In this document: one piece after another, positions 32,423 to 42,698 of the stretch
Layout: the number at the start of each line of letters is the position of its first letter
Position numbering within the stretch: position 1 is the stretch's first letter
NCBI RefSeq assembly: GCF_030406085.1
Contig: NZ_CP129002.1
Coordinates: 1,093,065-1,157,064, forward strand
DNA: 64,000 bases
Direction: 5' to 3'
Source of the DNA: Bartonella sp. TP
Lineage (GTDB): Bacteria; Pseudomonadota; Alphaproteobacteria; Rhizobiales; Rhizobiaceae
Translations under genes and position numbers: made by a program
Notes under the pieces: model-generated
What the model saw: the letters and a program-made list of their open reading frames with translations, nothing else
Told to the model about the DNA's origin: nothing
Databases searched by the model: none

Positions 32423-33654
32423 ATTAACACATGTTTTTTCTTGCCAAAAGAAAGCTTTATAAAACCGTCTTCATTTAAATTTTCTTTGGAAATAACCGTA
32501 TTTTCATCATTAACTGTATGGTCATTTATTTTAATGGCATCGCCCTTTATATGTCTACGAGCTTCTGAGTTTGAAGTAGCAAAGCCAGCCTTTACAATCA
32601 AACTCAGCAAACCAACGGCATTGTTTAATTCACTAGCAGAAACTGTTATGCTAGGCATATTTTTATCTATTTGGCCACCTTCAAAGATATTTTTTGCTGC
32701 TTGCGCTGCCTGTTGCGCTGCCTGCTCGCCATGTAGCATGCTAGTTATATGAGTTGCCAAGATTTTTTTTGCTTCATTCAACTCGCCACCATCTAATTTA
32801 GCAAAGCGCTCTATTTCTTCTAAGCCCAGCGTTGTATATAATTTGAAGAATTTTATAACATCGCCATCTTCGCAATTACGCCAATATTGCCAAAACTCAT
32901 ATGCAGAACACATATCCTGATTTAGCCAAATTGCACCATTAACGGTTTTACCCATTTTTGCGCCAGAAGATGTGGTTAGCAAAGGAGAGGTTAAGGCGTA
33001 AAGCTGCGGCAATTGTAATTTATGGGCTAAATCTATGCCATTTATTATATTGCCCCATTGGTCTGAGCCGCCAAATTGAACGCGTGCATCATATTTTTCG
33101 TTAAGTTGTATAAAATCATAGGCTTGCAAAATCATATAATTGAACTCTAAAAAAGACAAAGATTGTTCGCGTTCTAGTCTATTTTTAACACTATCGAAGC
33201 TTAGCATACGATTTATAGAAAAATGCTTCCCAATATCGCGCAAAAACTCTACATAATTAATGTTGCCAAGCCACTCTACATTATCTAGTAATAATGCATT
33301 ATTAGAAAAATCTATATATTTGGCAAAGACTTTTTTTATAGAGGCAATATTATCGTTAATTGCTTGGCGTGTTAATAATTGCCGCGCATTATCTTTAAAA
33401 GAAGGGTCTCCTATCAGGCCAGTACCACCACCCATTAATACTATCGGTTTATGCCCAGTTTTTTGTAGCCAGTGCAACATCATAATTTGTAATAAACTGC
33501 CTACATGAAGACTCGGTGCCGTTGGGTCAAACCCGATATAGGCTGCAACTTGTTCTTGACAAAACAGCGCATCTAATCCCTCATCATCCGAGATTTGGTA
33601 AATAAATCCACGTTCATGCATTACTTGTAAAAAATCTGATCGAAATGTAGCCAA
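32407..33654 (-). CDS. tyrS: tyrosyl-tRNA synthetase
   Basis: Class I synthetase, 415 aa. The HIGH-equivalent is [13 protein letters not shown] (about 48-60) and the KMSKS-equivalent is [10 protein letters not shown] (about 233), the form typical of alphaproteobacterial TyrRS. A C-terminal S4 RNA-binding domain occupies about the last 70 residues. It overlaps the convergent prfB end by 16 bases. The alpha/beta hydrolase gene lies 15 bases upstream on the same strand. Confidence 0.95.
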   Translation of the reverse strand: MATFRSDFLQVMHERGFIYQISDDEGLDALFCQEQVAAYIGFDPTAPSLHVGSLLQIMMLHWLQKTGHKPIVLMGGGTGLIGDPSFKDNARQLLTRQAINDNIASIKKVFAKYIDFSNNALLLDNVEWLGNINYVEFLRDIGKHFSINRMLSFDSVKNRLEREQSLSFLEFNYMILQAYDFIQLNEKYDARVQFGGSDQWGNIINGIDLAHKLQLPQLYALTSPLLTTSSGAKMGKTVNGAIWLNQDMCSAYEFWQYWRNCEDGDVIKFFKLYTTLGLEEIERFAKLDGGELNEAKKILATHITSMLHGEQAAQQAAQAAKNIFEGGQIDKNMPSITVSASELNNAVGLLSLIVKAGFATSNSEARRHIKGDAIKINDHTVNDENTVISKENLNEDGFIKLSFGKKKHVLIYCAS

Positions 33655-33669
33655 GATCGTCTCCTTAAA

Positions 33670-34344
33670 TCATTTCAATAATTTGTGTTTTTTAGGGACT
33701 AGCCCTCCGTCCAAGCGTTTTTGTATATAATTGCCACACGCTTCCATAAGTTGAGGGATATGATCGGTATAAAAGTGGTTTGCTCCTTCTATCATTTTAG
33801 AAGCTACAACTATGCCGGATTGACTCTCTAGCGTTTGTATTAATTCCTTAACATAATAAGCCTTAGCTACGCTATCTTCAGTACCACATGCTATAAAACC
33901 AGAAGCAGGACAGGGCGCCAAAAAGGAAAAATCGTAAAGCCTGGGTTGTGGTGAGATAATTACAAAGCCTTCTATCTCAGGGCGTCGCATCAATAATTGC
34001 ATAGCTATCCACGAGCCAAAAGAATAGCCCACAACCCAACAACCCTTATGGTTGTCATTAAACTGCTGGGCCCAGTTCAAGGCCGCGGCGGCATCTGCAA
34101 GTTCACCTGGACCATGGTCAAAACTACCCTGGGAACGACCTATGCCACGAAAATTAAAACGCAAAGTAGAAAAGCCATATTCACGAAAAAGGTGATAAAT
34201 ATGATACGTCACAGGATTGTCCATATGCCCGCCAAATAAAGGATGGGCATGCATAATTATAACCAATGGCGCGTTTTTATTATGCCCCGTTCGATAATGG
34301 CCCTCTAACCTACCAGCAGCGCCGTTAAATATAACCTCAGGCAT
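33670..34344 (-). CDS. alpha/beta hydrolase family protein
   Basis: A 224-aa serine hydrolase fold. The nucleophile elbow GYSFGSW is at about residues 106-112. The oxyanion region HAHPLFGGHMDNPV near 31-44 and the C-terminal EGANHFYTDH, holding the likely catalytic His, match the small bacterial dienelactone-hydrolase-like family. Natural substrate unknown. It is divergent from the SUF operon and probably co-transcribed with tyrS. Confidence 0.85.
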   Translation of the reverse strand: MPEVIFNGAAGRLEGHYRTGHNKNAPLVIIMHAHPLFGGHMDNPVTYHIYHLFREYGFSTLRFNFRGIGRSQGSFDHGPGELADAAAALNWAQQFNDNHKGCWVVGYSFGSWIAMQLLMRRPEIEGFVIISPQPRLYDFSFLAPCPASGFIACGTEDSVAKAYYVKELIQTLESQSGIVVASKMIEGANHFYTDHIPQLMEACGNYIQKRLDGGLVPKKHKLLK

Positions 34345-34440
34345 AGAGCTACTCCTATCTTCCTAGACAAACCTGTATTAAATATATATGATATTTTTGT
34401 TATTTAATAGTTTTTTTTATGCGAAAGGTTATAAAAGCCT

Positions 34441-35577
34441 ATGAAAAATCGCTGCTATCTTGATTATAATGCCAGCTCGCCCTTAGAAGCTGAGGCAAAA
34501 GAAGCTTTGGTGGCTAATTTATCTATTTTTGCTAATCCTTCCTCTACCCATAAAGAAGGTCAAAAAGCTAGAGCTGTTTTAGAACAAGCTAGGCGCAATA
34601 TAGCAGCTTCTGTAAAGGTTTCAGCAGCTAGTGTTGTTTTTACTTCTGGTGCAAGTGAAGCCGCTGCGACATTATTAAATCCTTATTATAAAATCGGACA
34701 TTCCGAAATTTATTGCTCACATCTATATATTAGCGCCGCTGAGCATAAAACTATACTGGAAGGGGGTAGATTTACAAAAGACAATATATCTGTTTTACCA
34801 CTACTGCCATCGGGAATTTTAGATAAAGCGGCACTTATAGCCAGGCTTGAGCAGCATGACCACACAAAAGGTATGCCGTTGGTTGCTATACAGGCAGCAA
34901 ATGGCGAAACAGGTGTAATACAACCTATAAAAACCCTAGCAGAGATTGTGCATAGCCATAAAGGATTATTAATTGTAGATGCTGTACAATATTTAGGCAA
35001 GGTTGATATGAACCTTAGTGCCCTTGATGCTGATTTTTCTATAATCTCTGCCCATAAAATTGGCGGTCCTAAGAATATCGGCGCCTTAATTTGCCATAGC
35101 GATATTATAACACCGCAGCCATTGATAAAAGGTACTCAAGAATCTGGCCTACGTGGTGGTACGCAATCTATAGCCTTGTGTGCTAGTTTTGCGGCTGCTT
35201 TAAAAAAGCGGGAAGATATGATGATAAACACGGATTATATAAACAGGATACAAAATTTGCGTAATTTTTTTGAAGAGGGCCTAGAAAAATTAAGCAGTAA
35301 TATCAAGCTTCATGGCAAAATGGCTAAGCGCCTTTGCAATACTAGTTTTTTTTCTTTTACCAATATAGAAGCTCAAACAGTGCAAATTGCTCTAGATTTA
35401 GCAGGTTTTGCGGTGTCGCGCGGCTCTGCTTGTTCTTCTGGTCGGATAAAGCATAGCGAAATTTTAGCCGCTATGGGCGTAGAAAATTCTATGGGGGCGA
35501 TCAGAATTTCTATAGGACCAGAAACTACAAAAGAAGATTTATTGGCACTGCTACTATCTATCAAAAGTTTTATTTAA
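34441..35577 (+). CDS. cysteine desulfurase, NifS/IscS type
   Basis: PLP enzyme that removes sulfur from cysteine. It has 378 aa with the PLP lysine Lys206 in SAHKIGGPK and the catalytic Cys331 in SRGSACSSGR, on the longer flexible loop of class I enzymes. It is the first gene of the SUF cluster, 75 bases before sufB. A second, class II desulfurase (SufS) lies at the 3' end. This double arrangement is known in alphaproteobacteria. It may supply sulfur for tRNA thiolation as well as for clusters. Confidence 0.9.
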   Translation: MKNRCYLDYNASSPLEAEAKEALVANLSIFANPSSTHKEGQKARAVLEQARRNIAASVKVSAASVVFTSGASEAAATLLNPYYKIGHSEIYCSHLYISAAEHKTILEGGRFTKDNISVLPLLPSGILDKAALIARLEQHDHTKGMPLVAIQAANGETGVIQPIKTLAEIVHSHKGLLIVDAVQYLGKVDMNLSALDADFSIISAHKIGGPKNIGALICHSDIITPQPLIKGTQESGLRGGTQSIALCASFAAALKKREDMMINTDYINRIQNLRNFFEEGLEKLSSNIKLHGKMAKRLCNTSFFSFTNIEAQTVQIALDLAGFAVSRGSACSSGRIKHSEILAAMGVENSMGAIRISIGPETTKEDLLALLLSIKSFI

Positions 35578-35658
35578 ATTCCTAGTCTTGCACAACGCAA
35601 AAAAAGCAGTTATTATAATCTTGTATATTAAAGTTAAGTTTTATAATGGAGTGTGGCT

Positions 35659-37131
35659 GTGCCTGCTGTAGAAGATACAATCCAACAGGTAAAAAATATT
35701 GATGTTGATCAATATAAATATGGATTTGAAACTAATATAGAAACAGAAAAAGCTCCAAAAGGGCTGAATGAAGATATAATAAGATACATATCTTCTAAAA
35801 AAAATGAACCTGAATGGATGCTGGAAAAACGTCTGGCGGCATATGCCAGATGGTTAGAAATGTCTGAGCCTGAGTGGGCTAAGCTTAATTATAAAAAGGT
35901 AAATTTTCAGGATTTATATTATTTTGCGGCCCCGCGTAATCATGTGGCCCCAAAGTCACTAGCCGACGTTGATAGTGAGCTATTGCGCACTTATGAAAAG
36001 CTAGGAATTCCCTTGCGCGAGCAAGAGATTTTAGCAGGCGTGCAAGCAAAAGACAGGGTTGCTGTAGACGCTGTTTTTGATTCAGTATCGGTAGTCACAA
36101 CATTTAAAGAAGAATTGGCTAAAGAGGGGGTAATTTTTTGCTCTTTTTCTGAGGCAGTGCAGAATCATCCAGATTTAGTGCAAAAATATATGGGCTCTGT
36201 TGTGCCAGCAGCGGATAATTTTTATTCTGCCTTAAACGCAGCGGTATTCACCGATGGCTCATTTGTTTATATTCCAAAAAATACCCGTTGCCCTATGGAA
36301 CTTTCTACATATTTTCGTATAAATGAACGAAATACCGGGCAATTTGAACGCACATTAATTATTGCAGAAGAAGGAGCCTATGTTTCATATCTTGAAGGAT
36401 GCACAGCACCCCAAAGAGATGAACACCAATTACATGCCGCCGTAGTAGAGCTTGTAGCGCTTGAGAATGCAGAAATAAAATATTCTACCGTGCAAAATTG
36501 GTATCCCGGAGATAAATCTGGTGCTGGCGGCGTATACAATTTTGTAACAAAGCGTGGAGATTGTCGAGGCAATGGTTCAAAAATTTCCTGGACACAGGTT
36601 GAAACAGGCTCGGCAATTACCTGGAAGTACCCTTCATGCTTGCTACGTGGTGATAATAGTCGCGGCGAATTTTACTCTATAGCCGTATCAAATGGCTATC
36701 AGCAGATAGATTCGGGCACAAAAATGATACATTTGGGTAAAAATACCTCTAGCCGTATAGTTTCCAAGGGCATTTCGGCAGGATATTCAAATAATACATA
36801 TAGAGGTAAAGTTTTAGCGCAAAAGAAAGCTTTTAACGCTAGAAATTTTACACAATGTGATAGCTTACTAATTGGCAATAATTGCGGTGCACATACGGTA
36901 CCTTATATAGAAGCAAAGAATTCTCAGGTGCAATTTGAACATGAGGCAACTACATCAAAAATTTCTGATGAACAGCTTTTTTACGTAACGCAAAGGGGCA
37001 TTGATGTAGAAGAAGCGATTGCTCTTATCGTTAATGGCTTTGTTAAAGAGGTAATTCAGGAACTGCCTATGGAATTTGCAGTAGAAGCACAAAAGCTTAT
37101 AGGTATTAGTCTTGAAGGCAGTGTGGGTTAA
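35659..37131 (+). CDS. sufB: Fe-S cluster assembly scaffold SufB
   Basis: Scaffold subunit of the SufBCD complex on which [4Fe-4S] clusters are built. I prefer the GTG at 35659 (490 aa), because GGAG lies seven bases upstream; a GTG at 35653 is too close to that site. The conserved core includes [13 protein letters not shown] and [20 protein letters not shown] segments, and the C-terminal block [20 protein letters not shown] holds likely cluster-site residues. Full length. Confidence 0.94.
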   Translation: MPAVEDTIQQVKNIDVDQYKYGFETNIETEKAPKGLNEDIIRYISSKKNEPEWMLEKRLAAYARWLEMSEPEWAKLNYKKVNFQDLYYFAAPRNHVAPKSLADVDSELLRTYEKLGIPLREQEILAGVQAKDRVAVDAVFDSVSVVTTFKEELAKEGVIFCSFSEAVQNHPDLVQKYMGSVVPAADNFYSALNAAVFTDGSFVYIPKNTRCPMELSTYFRINERNTGQFERTLIIAEEGAYVSYLEGCTAPQRDEHQLHAAVVELVALENAEIKYSTVQNWYPGDKSGAGGVYNFVTKRGDCRGNGSKISWTQVETGSAITWKYPSCLLRGDNSRGEFYSIAVSNGYQQIDSGTKMIHLGKNTSSRIVSKGISAGYSNNTYRGKVLAQKKAFNARNFTQCDSLLIGNNCGAHTVPYIEAKNSQVQFEHEATTSKISDEQLFYVTQRGIDVEEAIALIVNGFVKEVIQELPMEFAVEAQKLIGISLEGSVG

Positions 37132-37154
37132 AGCGAAGAAAAGAGAGTATATTT

Positions 37155-37919
37155 ATGTTAGAGATCAAAAATCTTCATGCAAATATTGCAGAAACTGAGA
37201 CGCCAATAATTAATGGCCTTAATTTAACGGTTGCTAATGGTGAGGTTGCAGCTATTATGGGGCCAAACGGTGCTGGCAAATCTACTTTATCTTATATAAT
37301 AGCAGGACATCCTAGTTATGAAGTTACCGAAGGGGATATATTATTTAATAATATTTCCCTATTAGATTTAGAACCAGCTAGCCGTGCGGCTTTAGGAATT
37401 TTTCTGGCATTTCAATATCCTTTAGAAATCCCTGGCTTAGCTACTATGGAATTTTTAAAAGTTGCCCTAAACTCGCAGAAAAAAAAGCGTGGTGAAGAGC
37501 CTTTGTCTACACCAGAATTTATAAAAGAAGTAAAAGCAGCTGGGGCTGTTTTAGATATAAACATTGATATGCTAAAGCGTGCATTAAATGTTGGCTTTTC
37601 TGGCGGCGAAAAAAAGCGCATAGAAATGTTGCAGATGCTTTTATTGCAACCAAAGTTAGGCGTATTAGATGAAACCGACTCTGGCTTAGATATTGACGCT
37701 TTAAAAATTGTAGCCCAAGGGGTAAATAGTTTACGGTCCGCTGAACGATCATTTTTAGTAATTACCCATTATCAACGCTTATTAAATTATATCGTGCCTG
37801 ATACAGTGCATATTTTACATAAAGGTAGGATAATTAAGAGTGGAGACAAAAGCTTAGCATTGCATCTTGAAAAAAATGGCTATGCTGAATTCATTGCTAA
37901 CGACAAGGGCGCGGCATGA
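37155..37919 (+). CDS. sufC: Fe-S assembly ATPase SufC
   Basis: ABC-type ATPase of the SufBCD scaffold. In 254 aa the Walker A GPNGAGKST (about 37-45), the signature FSGGEKKRIEM (about 149-159) and the SufC-type Walker B with LGVLDETDSGLDIDAL are intact. It starts 23 bases after sufB; its TGA overlaps the sufD ATG (ATGATG). Confidence 0.96.
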   Translation: MLEIKNLHANIAETETPIINGLNLTVANGEVAAIMGPNGAGKSTLSYIIAGHPSYEVTEGDILFNNISLLDLEPASRAALGIFLAFQYPLEIPGLATMEFLKVALNSQKKKRGEEPLSTPEFIKEVKAAGAVLDINIDMLKRALNVGFSGGEKKRIEMLQMLLLQPKLGVLDETDSGLDIDALKIVAQGVNSLRSAERSFLVITHYQRLLNYIVPDTVHILHKGRIIKSGDKSLALHLEKNGYAEFIANDKGAA

Positions 37920-39070
37920 TGTGTTTTGAACAACGCAATATGGCTCTGGATTTACTAAAAAAACAAGGGCTACCGACAAAAAAAATCGAAAAATGGCATT
38001 ATACAGATTTAAAAAACATCTTACCCTCTGATTTATTGCCGCCTGAGCCTAAAAGTTTTTTAGAGCTACCGGTTGTAGAAGATACGGCTGTAATTTTAAA
38101 AAATGGAGCTTTACAAAGTCTTCCCAACATCTCGGGAATAATATTTAAAAAACTAGCAAATCGGCAAAGAGAGTTATTGCCAAACGACCCCATAGAGCAA
38201 ATAAACACCGCTTATATAACAGCAGGTGCAGACATCACTATAGCACAAACGCTTGTAACACCCTTAATTATTAATAATGTTTTTGCTACTGAGCAAACCC
38301 ATGTAGGCTTTAATATAAATATCAATCCCAATACGAGTGCAACAATTTTAGAGCATCATACAGCGGAAGTAGGTAATGCCCTTGCAACTAGCATATCAGA
38401 GCTTTTAATTGCAGAGAATGCAATAGTAAATTACATAATTTTGCATAATCATCCTATTTTTAATATTGAATTACAACAGTTTAATGCCAGAATAAAAGCT
38501 GGGGGGCAGTTAAACTTATATGTAATAAATATAGGCTCTTGCGCTAAATTGCGCCGTCAGGAATTAAATATTTCTATTTTAGAAGAAAATGCAAATTTTC
38601 AACTACGTAGTGTAAATTTGCTCGACAAAAAGGCCCATAATGACATAGTAATGAATGTGAATCATATAGCCCCCAATACGCAATCAAAAGAATTACTAAG
38701 AAATGTAGTACGGGATGAGGCATTTGGCGCATTTCAAGGCATGATAAAAGTAGCCCAGCAAGCGCAAAAAACTGACGCGAAAATGAGCTGTAACACGCTT
38801 TTGCTCTCTGACAATGCAAGCTTTAGCGCAAAGCCAGAGTTAGAAATTTTTGCTGATGATGTTGCATGCGGCCATGGAGCAACAATAGCACCATTGAACA
38901 AGGATCTTTTATTTTATCTAAATGCTCGAGGCATAAAGGAAGAAGAAGCTCGCGCTCTTCTTATCAAAAGTTTTATCCAAGAACTTATAGCTGAAGATCC
39001 GCAAGTCGAAGAATTAGTTAGCACACACATACATAGCTGGACAGAAAAATTAGCGAGCAATGATGTTTGA
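37916..39070 (+). CDS. sufD: Fe-S assembly protein SufD
   Basis: Partner of SufB in the SufBC2D complex, needed for iron entry. It has 384 aa. The N-terminal helical part ends near 120; the beta-helix core follows. The C-terminal segment DDVACGHGATIAPLNKDLLF, near 320, carries the conserved Cys and His of the SufB-SufD interface. The start overlaps sufC and the end overlaps sufS, so the three are translationally coupled. Confidence 0.93.
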   Translation: MMCFEQRNMALDLLKKQGLPTKKIEKWHYTDLKNILPSDLLPPEPKSFLELPVVEDTAVILKNGALQSLPNISGIIFKKLANRQRELLPNDPIEQINTAYITAGADITIAQTLVTPLIINNVFATEQTHVGFNININPNTSATILEHHTAEVGNALATSISELLIAENAIVNYIILHNHPIFNIELQQFNARIKAGGQLNLYVINIGSCAKLRRQELNISILEENANFQLRSVNLLDKKAHNDIVMNVNHIAPNTQSKELLRNVVRDEAFGAFQGMIKVAQQAQKTDAKMSCNTLLLSDNASFSAKPELEIFADDVACGHGATIAPLNKDLLFYLNARGIKEEEARALLIKSFIQELIAEDPQVEELVSTHIHSWTEKLASNDV

Positions 39071-40286
39071 CATACAAAAAGTTCGGGCTGATTTTCCAGC
39101 ATTGGAACAAAAAATTTATGGTAATAGGCTGGCCTATTTAGATAGTGCCGCGTCTGCACAGAAACCCAAAGCAGTGATTGAATCTATTACCCTGGGGCTG
39201 AGTGCTAATTACGCCAATGTTCATCGCGGGCTACATTTTTTGGCAAATGAAGCTACAGAGGCTTATGAAACAGCGCGTATTACAGTAAAAAAATTTTTAA
39301 ATGCAAGCCAAGAAGATGAAATTATTTTTGTAAAAAATGCAACCGAAGCCATAAATTTAGTAGCATATAGTTGGGGCATGAAAAATCTAAAATCTGGTGA
39401 TGAAATTTTATTGTCCAGCCTAGAGCATCATGCAAATATAGTACCATGGCATTTTTTGCGGGAGAGACTTGGCGTTGAGTTAAAATTCGTACCCCTAAAT
39501 AGTGAAGGAAATTTTGATTTACCAGAATTTGAAAAAGCGATAAGTAAAAAAACCAAACTTTTAGCTATTAGCCATATGTCGAATGTTACAGGCGAAATTT
39601 TACCAATTGAAGCAATTATAAAAAAAGCTAAAGCTTATGATCTTCCGGTTCTTGTAGATGGTTCACAAGCCGTAGTACATAAGCAAGTTGATGTACAGGC
39701 ACTTGGCTGTGACTGGTACGTTTTCACTGGTCATAAGCTTTATGGTCCTACAGGCATTGGTGTGTTATATGGCAAAAAAGAGCGTTTAGAGGATATGCCA
39801 CCTTTTTTAGGTGGTGGGGAAATGATAGCAGAAGTTACTACCAGTTCTGTAAGCTATAATGTACCGCCCTTTAGGTTTGAGGCGGGAACGCCACCAATAA
39901 TTGAAGCGATAGGGCTAACAGCAGCTATTACTTATGTAGAAAGCCTAGGCTATGATTCTATAGCAAATTATGAAAAAGAACTAAGCTTGTACGCCAAGGA
40001 AGCTTTAAGCGCTATAAAGGACTTGTCTTTTTACGGAGCAGTGGAATTAAAACATGGCATTTTTTCATTCAATTTAAAAAATATTCATCCCCATGATCTA
40101 GCTACATATTTAGATAGAAAAGGGGTAGCCATACGAGCGGGCACGCACTGCGCTCAGCCTTTATTATCTATCTTTGGCATAACCGCCTGCGCCAGGGCTT
40201 CATTAGCCCTGTATAGCAACAAAGCAGATATAGATCAACTAATTACAGCGCTTGACCAAGCAAAAAGGTTTTTTGATGGAAAGTGA
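39060..40286 (+). CDS. sufS: cysteine desulfurase SufS (class II)
   Basis: PLP enzyme supplying persulfide sulfur to the SUF scaffold. It has 408 aa with the PLP lysine Lys226 in FTGHKLYGPTGIG and the active-site Cys364 in RAGTHCAQPLL, the short rigid loop of class II enzymes. The start overlaps the sufD stop by 11 bases. No sufE or sufU gene is visible in the window, so its sulfur acceptor lies elsewhere or is the class I partner system. Confidence 0.94.
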   Translation: MMFDIQKVRADFPALEQKIYGNRLAYLDSAASAQKPKAVIESITLGLSANYANVHRGLHFLANEATEAYETARITVKKFLNASQEDEIIFVKNATEAINLVAYSWGMKNLKSGDEILLSSLEHHANIVPWHFLRERLGVELKFVPLNSEGNFDLPEFEKAISKKTKLLAISHMSNVTGEILPIEAIIKKAKAYDLPVLVDGSQAVVHKQVDVQALGCDWYVFTGHKLYGPTGIGVLYGKKERLEDMPPFLGGGEMIAEVTTSSVSYNVPPFRFEAGTPPIIEAIGLTAAITYVESLGYDSIANYEKELSLYAKEALSAIKDLSFYGAVELKHGIFSFNLKNIHPHDLATYLDRKGVAIRAGTHCAQPLLSIFGITACARASLALYSNKADIDQLITALDQAKRFFDGK

Positions 40287-40593
40287 AGAAACGCAATTAA
40301 CAAAAGACATAATAGCAGCACTCAAGACCGTTTACGATCCAGAAATTCCGGTAGATGTATATGAATTAGGCCTAATATACAAAGTGGATATCGAAGAAGG
40401 AAATGTAATTAAAATTTTAATGACGTTAACGGCACCAAATTGCCCCGTAGCTGGCGATTTGCCAAAATGGGTAGAAGACGCGGTAAGCGCCGTTGAAGGT
40501 GTGCAAATGGCTGAGGTTACCCTAACCTTTACACCGCCTTGGACCAAAGATCTGATGTCAGAAGAAGCGCAGATAGCTCTGAATTATTATTGA
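40276..40593 (+). CDS. SUF-associated DUF59/MIP18 family protein (SufT-like)
   Basis: A 105-aa protein starting at the ATG at 40276, inside the 3' end of sufS. The DUF59 core is clear: YDPEIPVDVYELGLIY near residues 18-33 and LTAPNCPVAGDLPKWV near 54-69 with the conserved Cys. Family members act in Fe-S cluster maturation or transfer. Last gene of the operon. Often called SufT or SUF system assembly protein. Confidence 0.9.
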   Translation: MESEETQLTKDIIAALKTVYDPEIPVDVYELGLIYKVDIEEGNVIKILMTLTAPNCPVAGDLPKWVEDAVSAVEGVQMAEVTLTFTPPWTKDLMSEEAQIALNYY

Positions 40594-40684
40594 TAGATGC
40601 AAAAAATAGTTGCAATTTAAACTTAATCTGGTTATGGTTAACGCTTATAATTTAAATAATATTTGAACTTTGGGTAGTATATGT

Positions 40685-41401
40685 ATGATAACCAAAAAAA
40701 ATATGTTTGCGTTAATTACTTCTTTTTGCCTTGCTTTAAGCGGATGTGCACAGCATGGAAGTTTTTCGACGCTTGGCGGTAAAAGCTCTGGGGAATATTT
40801 TAGAGAATCAAAATATGGAACAAAAGCCAGCCCACGGGTGGGTGTATCGGCAGATAAGGTTGCCCAGGCTAATTATGTAAAACTTGGCAAGCCATATAAA
40901 GTTCATGGCAAATGGTATTATCCCCGTAAAAAATATACCAATTACACGCAGATTGGAAAAGCCTCTTGGTATGGTGCGGCCTTTCAAGGCAGGCTAACAG
41001 CAAATGGCGAAGTATATGACATGAATTCACTTTCGGCTGCGCATCCGACTATGCCTTTGCCTAGCTATGTTAGAGTCACAAATCTTAGCAACGGATCGTC
41101 GATAATTGTACGCGTGAATGACCGTGGTCCCTATGTTTCAAGCCGAATTATAGATTTGTCTAAACGGGCGGCAGAATTATTAGATTATAAAGACAACGGT
41201 TTAGCGCAAGTAAAAATCCAGTATATTGGCCTAGCGCCTTTACATACAAACGACAATAGCTATCTTATAGCTTCTTATCGCGCTGGCGGCTACAATCAGA
41301 ATCGTACTATGGTAGCGAAAAAAGATCTAAGCGAGCATAAGGATAATATGCTAGCCATGCTGCCAGAATTTGGACCTGTATTACAATTTAAGCATTTGTA
41401 A
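40685..41401 (+). CDS. rlpA: RlpA-like septal lipoprotein
   Basis: Outer-membrane lipoprotein of the RlpA family; some members are lytic transglycosylases acting on denuded glycan at the septum. The ATG at 40685 gives 238 aa with a signal peptide and lipobox LSGC (Cys21). The double-psi beta-barrel lies at about 95-185 (KASWYGAAFQGRLTANGEVY; RVNDRGPYVSSRIIDLS) with the conserved Asp and His. No C-terminal SPOR domain is present. A TTG at 40670 is a less likely start. A hairpin follows the stop. Confidence 0.9.
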   Translation: MITKKNMFALITSFCLALSGCAQHGSFSTLGGKSSGEYFRESKYGTKASPRVGVSADKVAQANYVKLGKPYKVHGKWYYPRKKYTNYTQIGKASWYGAAFQGRLTANGEVYDMNSLSAAHPTMPLPSYVRVTNLSNGSSIIVRVNDRGPYVSSRIIDLSKRAAELLDYKDNGLAQVKIQYIGLAPLHTNDNSYLIASYRAGGYNQNRTMVAKKDLSEHKDNMLAMLPEFGPVLQFKHL

Positions 41402-41410
41402 AAATATTAT

Positions 41411-41453
41411 AAATATAGCAGAGAGCTTTTTATTTTGCTGCTCTGCTATATTT
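41411..41453. terminator. hairpin between rlpA and dac
   Basis: A perfect 13-bp inverted repeat: AAATATAGCAGAG (41411-41423) and CTCTGCTATATTT (41441-41453), with a 17-base T-rich loop. It lies 9 bases after the rlpA stop and 10 bases before the dac ATG. Probably a terminator or attenuator; only a short T run follows. Confidence 0.55.
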
Positions 41454-41463
41454 ATATGTACAA

Positions 41464-42660
41464 ATGTTACTAGCCATACAAATATTATTTTGCATATTAT
41501 TATTTTTTGATACAGCTCTTGCAAAAAAGCATGTGATGCCGCCGCCTGAGCCTGTGGATTCAGTTTTTGTACTGGATAATGATAGCAATAGTGCACTTTA
41601 TGAAAATAATTCAGATAAAATTATAGCACCCGCATCCATGGCCAAGCTTATGACCGCGGCTATAGTCTTTGACGCATTAGCAAATAAAAAAATCAGCCCC
41701 GAGCAAGAGCTTACCGTAACACATGAAGCTTGGATAAATGGCGGTGCGCCGAGCGGTGCTTCAACAATGTTTGCTAAATTAAATTCACAAATCTCTGTTA
41801 GCAATTTATTACATGGCTTAATCATAGATAATGCTAATGATGCTGCTTTAATGCTAAGTCAATTGATAGCTGGAGATCAAGAGCAATTCGCAAAGCTCAT
41901 GAATATTAAAGCAAAGCAGATAGGATTGCGCTTTACTTCTTTTACAAATGCCACCGGATTACCGCAGCCTGGTAGCCAGCAAACTACTAACGTCAAGGAT
42001 TTAGTACTTTTGCTACAATATGTCATTAAGCACTATCCCAGCTATGTAGCTATAGCACAGCAACCAAGCTTCAGTTGGAATAATATTACCCAACATAACA
42101 AAAACCCATTGTTGAATAAAGCCGGAACAGATATAAAAATATTGGGTGGAGCTACTGGCTACACTAAAAATGAAGGCTATGCTATGGTGGCATGCATACA
42201 AAAAGGCCAACGCATCGTTTACATAGCCCTTGCGAATGCTCCCAGCGGTGCAGCAAGATTGCATCGAGCTATTGAGCTTACCAATATGGCTTTTAATGAT
42301 TACCAAGAAAAATTACTATACACCCCAAGCCAAACTATAATTGAGTTGCCAATTTATGGCGGTGTAATAGATAAAATAGAAGCTACACCAAACGAGAATT
42401 TGGTAGCACTAATAGATAAAGAAAATAAGCATCCAACAGCAATAAAATTAATATATAAAATACCAGTTTTAGCACCGATTCAAGCTGGCGAACAGCTCGG
42501 AACTATAAATATATTACGCGACGGGCAGCTAGTGCAAACCAAAGCTTTATTAGCGAAATCTACGGTAAATTCAGCAAAATTTACACGCCGAGCTTCAGCC
42601 GCTGCTTATGAACTCTTCTTTGGATGGATACAGCGAAAAGCAATTGTATTTTTTAAGTAA
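41464..42660 (+). CDS. D-alanyl-D-alanine carboxypeptidase-like PBP with divergent motifs
   Basis: S11-family low-molecular-weight PBP, 398 aa, expected to trim the terminal D-Ala of peptidoglycan. It has a signal peptide (residues 1-20), SxxK present as PASMAKLM (about 57-64), and a C-terminal PBP5-like beta domain (about 285-375). Two motifs are altered: the SxN position reads Asn-Ala-Asn in IDNANDAA, and KTG reads Ala-Thr-Gly in GGATGYT. Activity may therefore be reduced or different. Upstream of tmk in the same direction. Confidence 0.85.
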   Translation: MLLAIQILFCILLFFDTALAKKHVMPPPEPVDSVFVLDNDSNSALYENNSDKIIAPASMAKLMTAAIVFDALANKKISPEQELTVTHEAWINGGAPSGASTMFAKLNSQISVSNLLHGLIIDNANDAALMLSQLIAGDQEQFAKLMNIKAKQIGLRFTSFTNATGLPQPGSQQTTNVKDLVLLLQYVIKHYPSYVAIAQQPSFSWNNITQHNKNPLLNKAGTDIKILGGATGYTKNEGYAMVACIQKGQRIVYIALANAPSGAARLHRAIELTNMAFNDYQEKLLYTPSQTIIELPIYGGVIDKIEATPNENLVALIDKENKHPTAIKLIYKIPVLAPIQAGEQLGTINILRDGQLVQTKALLAKSTVNSAKFTRRASAAAYELFFGWIQRKAIVFFK

Positions 42661-42673
42661 ACAGTTATAATAT

Positions 42674-42698
42674 AAATTTAACTGAAGAGGTTAAATTT
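42674..42698 (+). promoter_or_regulatory. hairpin enclosing the tmk ribosome-binding site
   Basis: A perfect 9-bp inverted repeat, AAATTTAAC (42674-42682) and GTTAAATTT (42690-42698), with loop TGAAGAG. The GAAGAGG ribosome-binding site spans the loop and the TTG start lies at the end of the right arm. In RNA this could mask the start. It could instead be a DNA operator. Confidence 0.5.
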
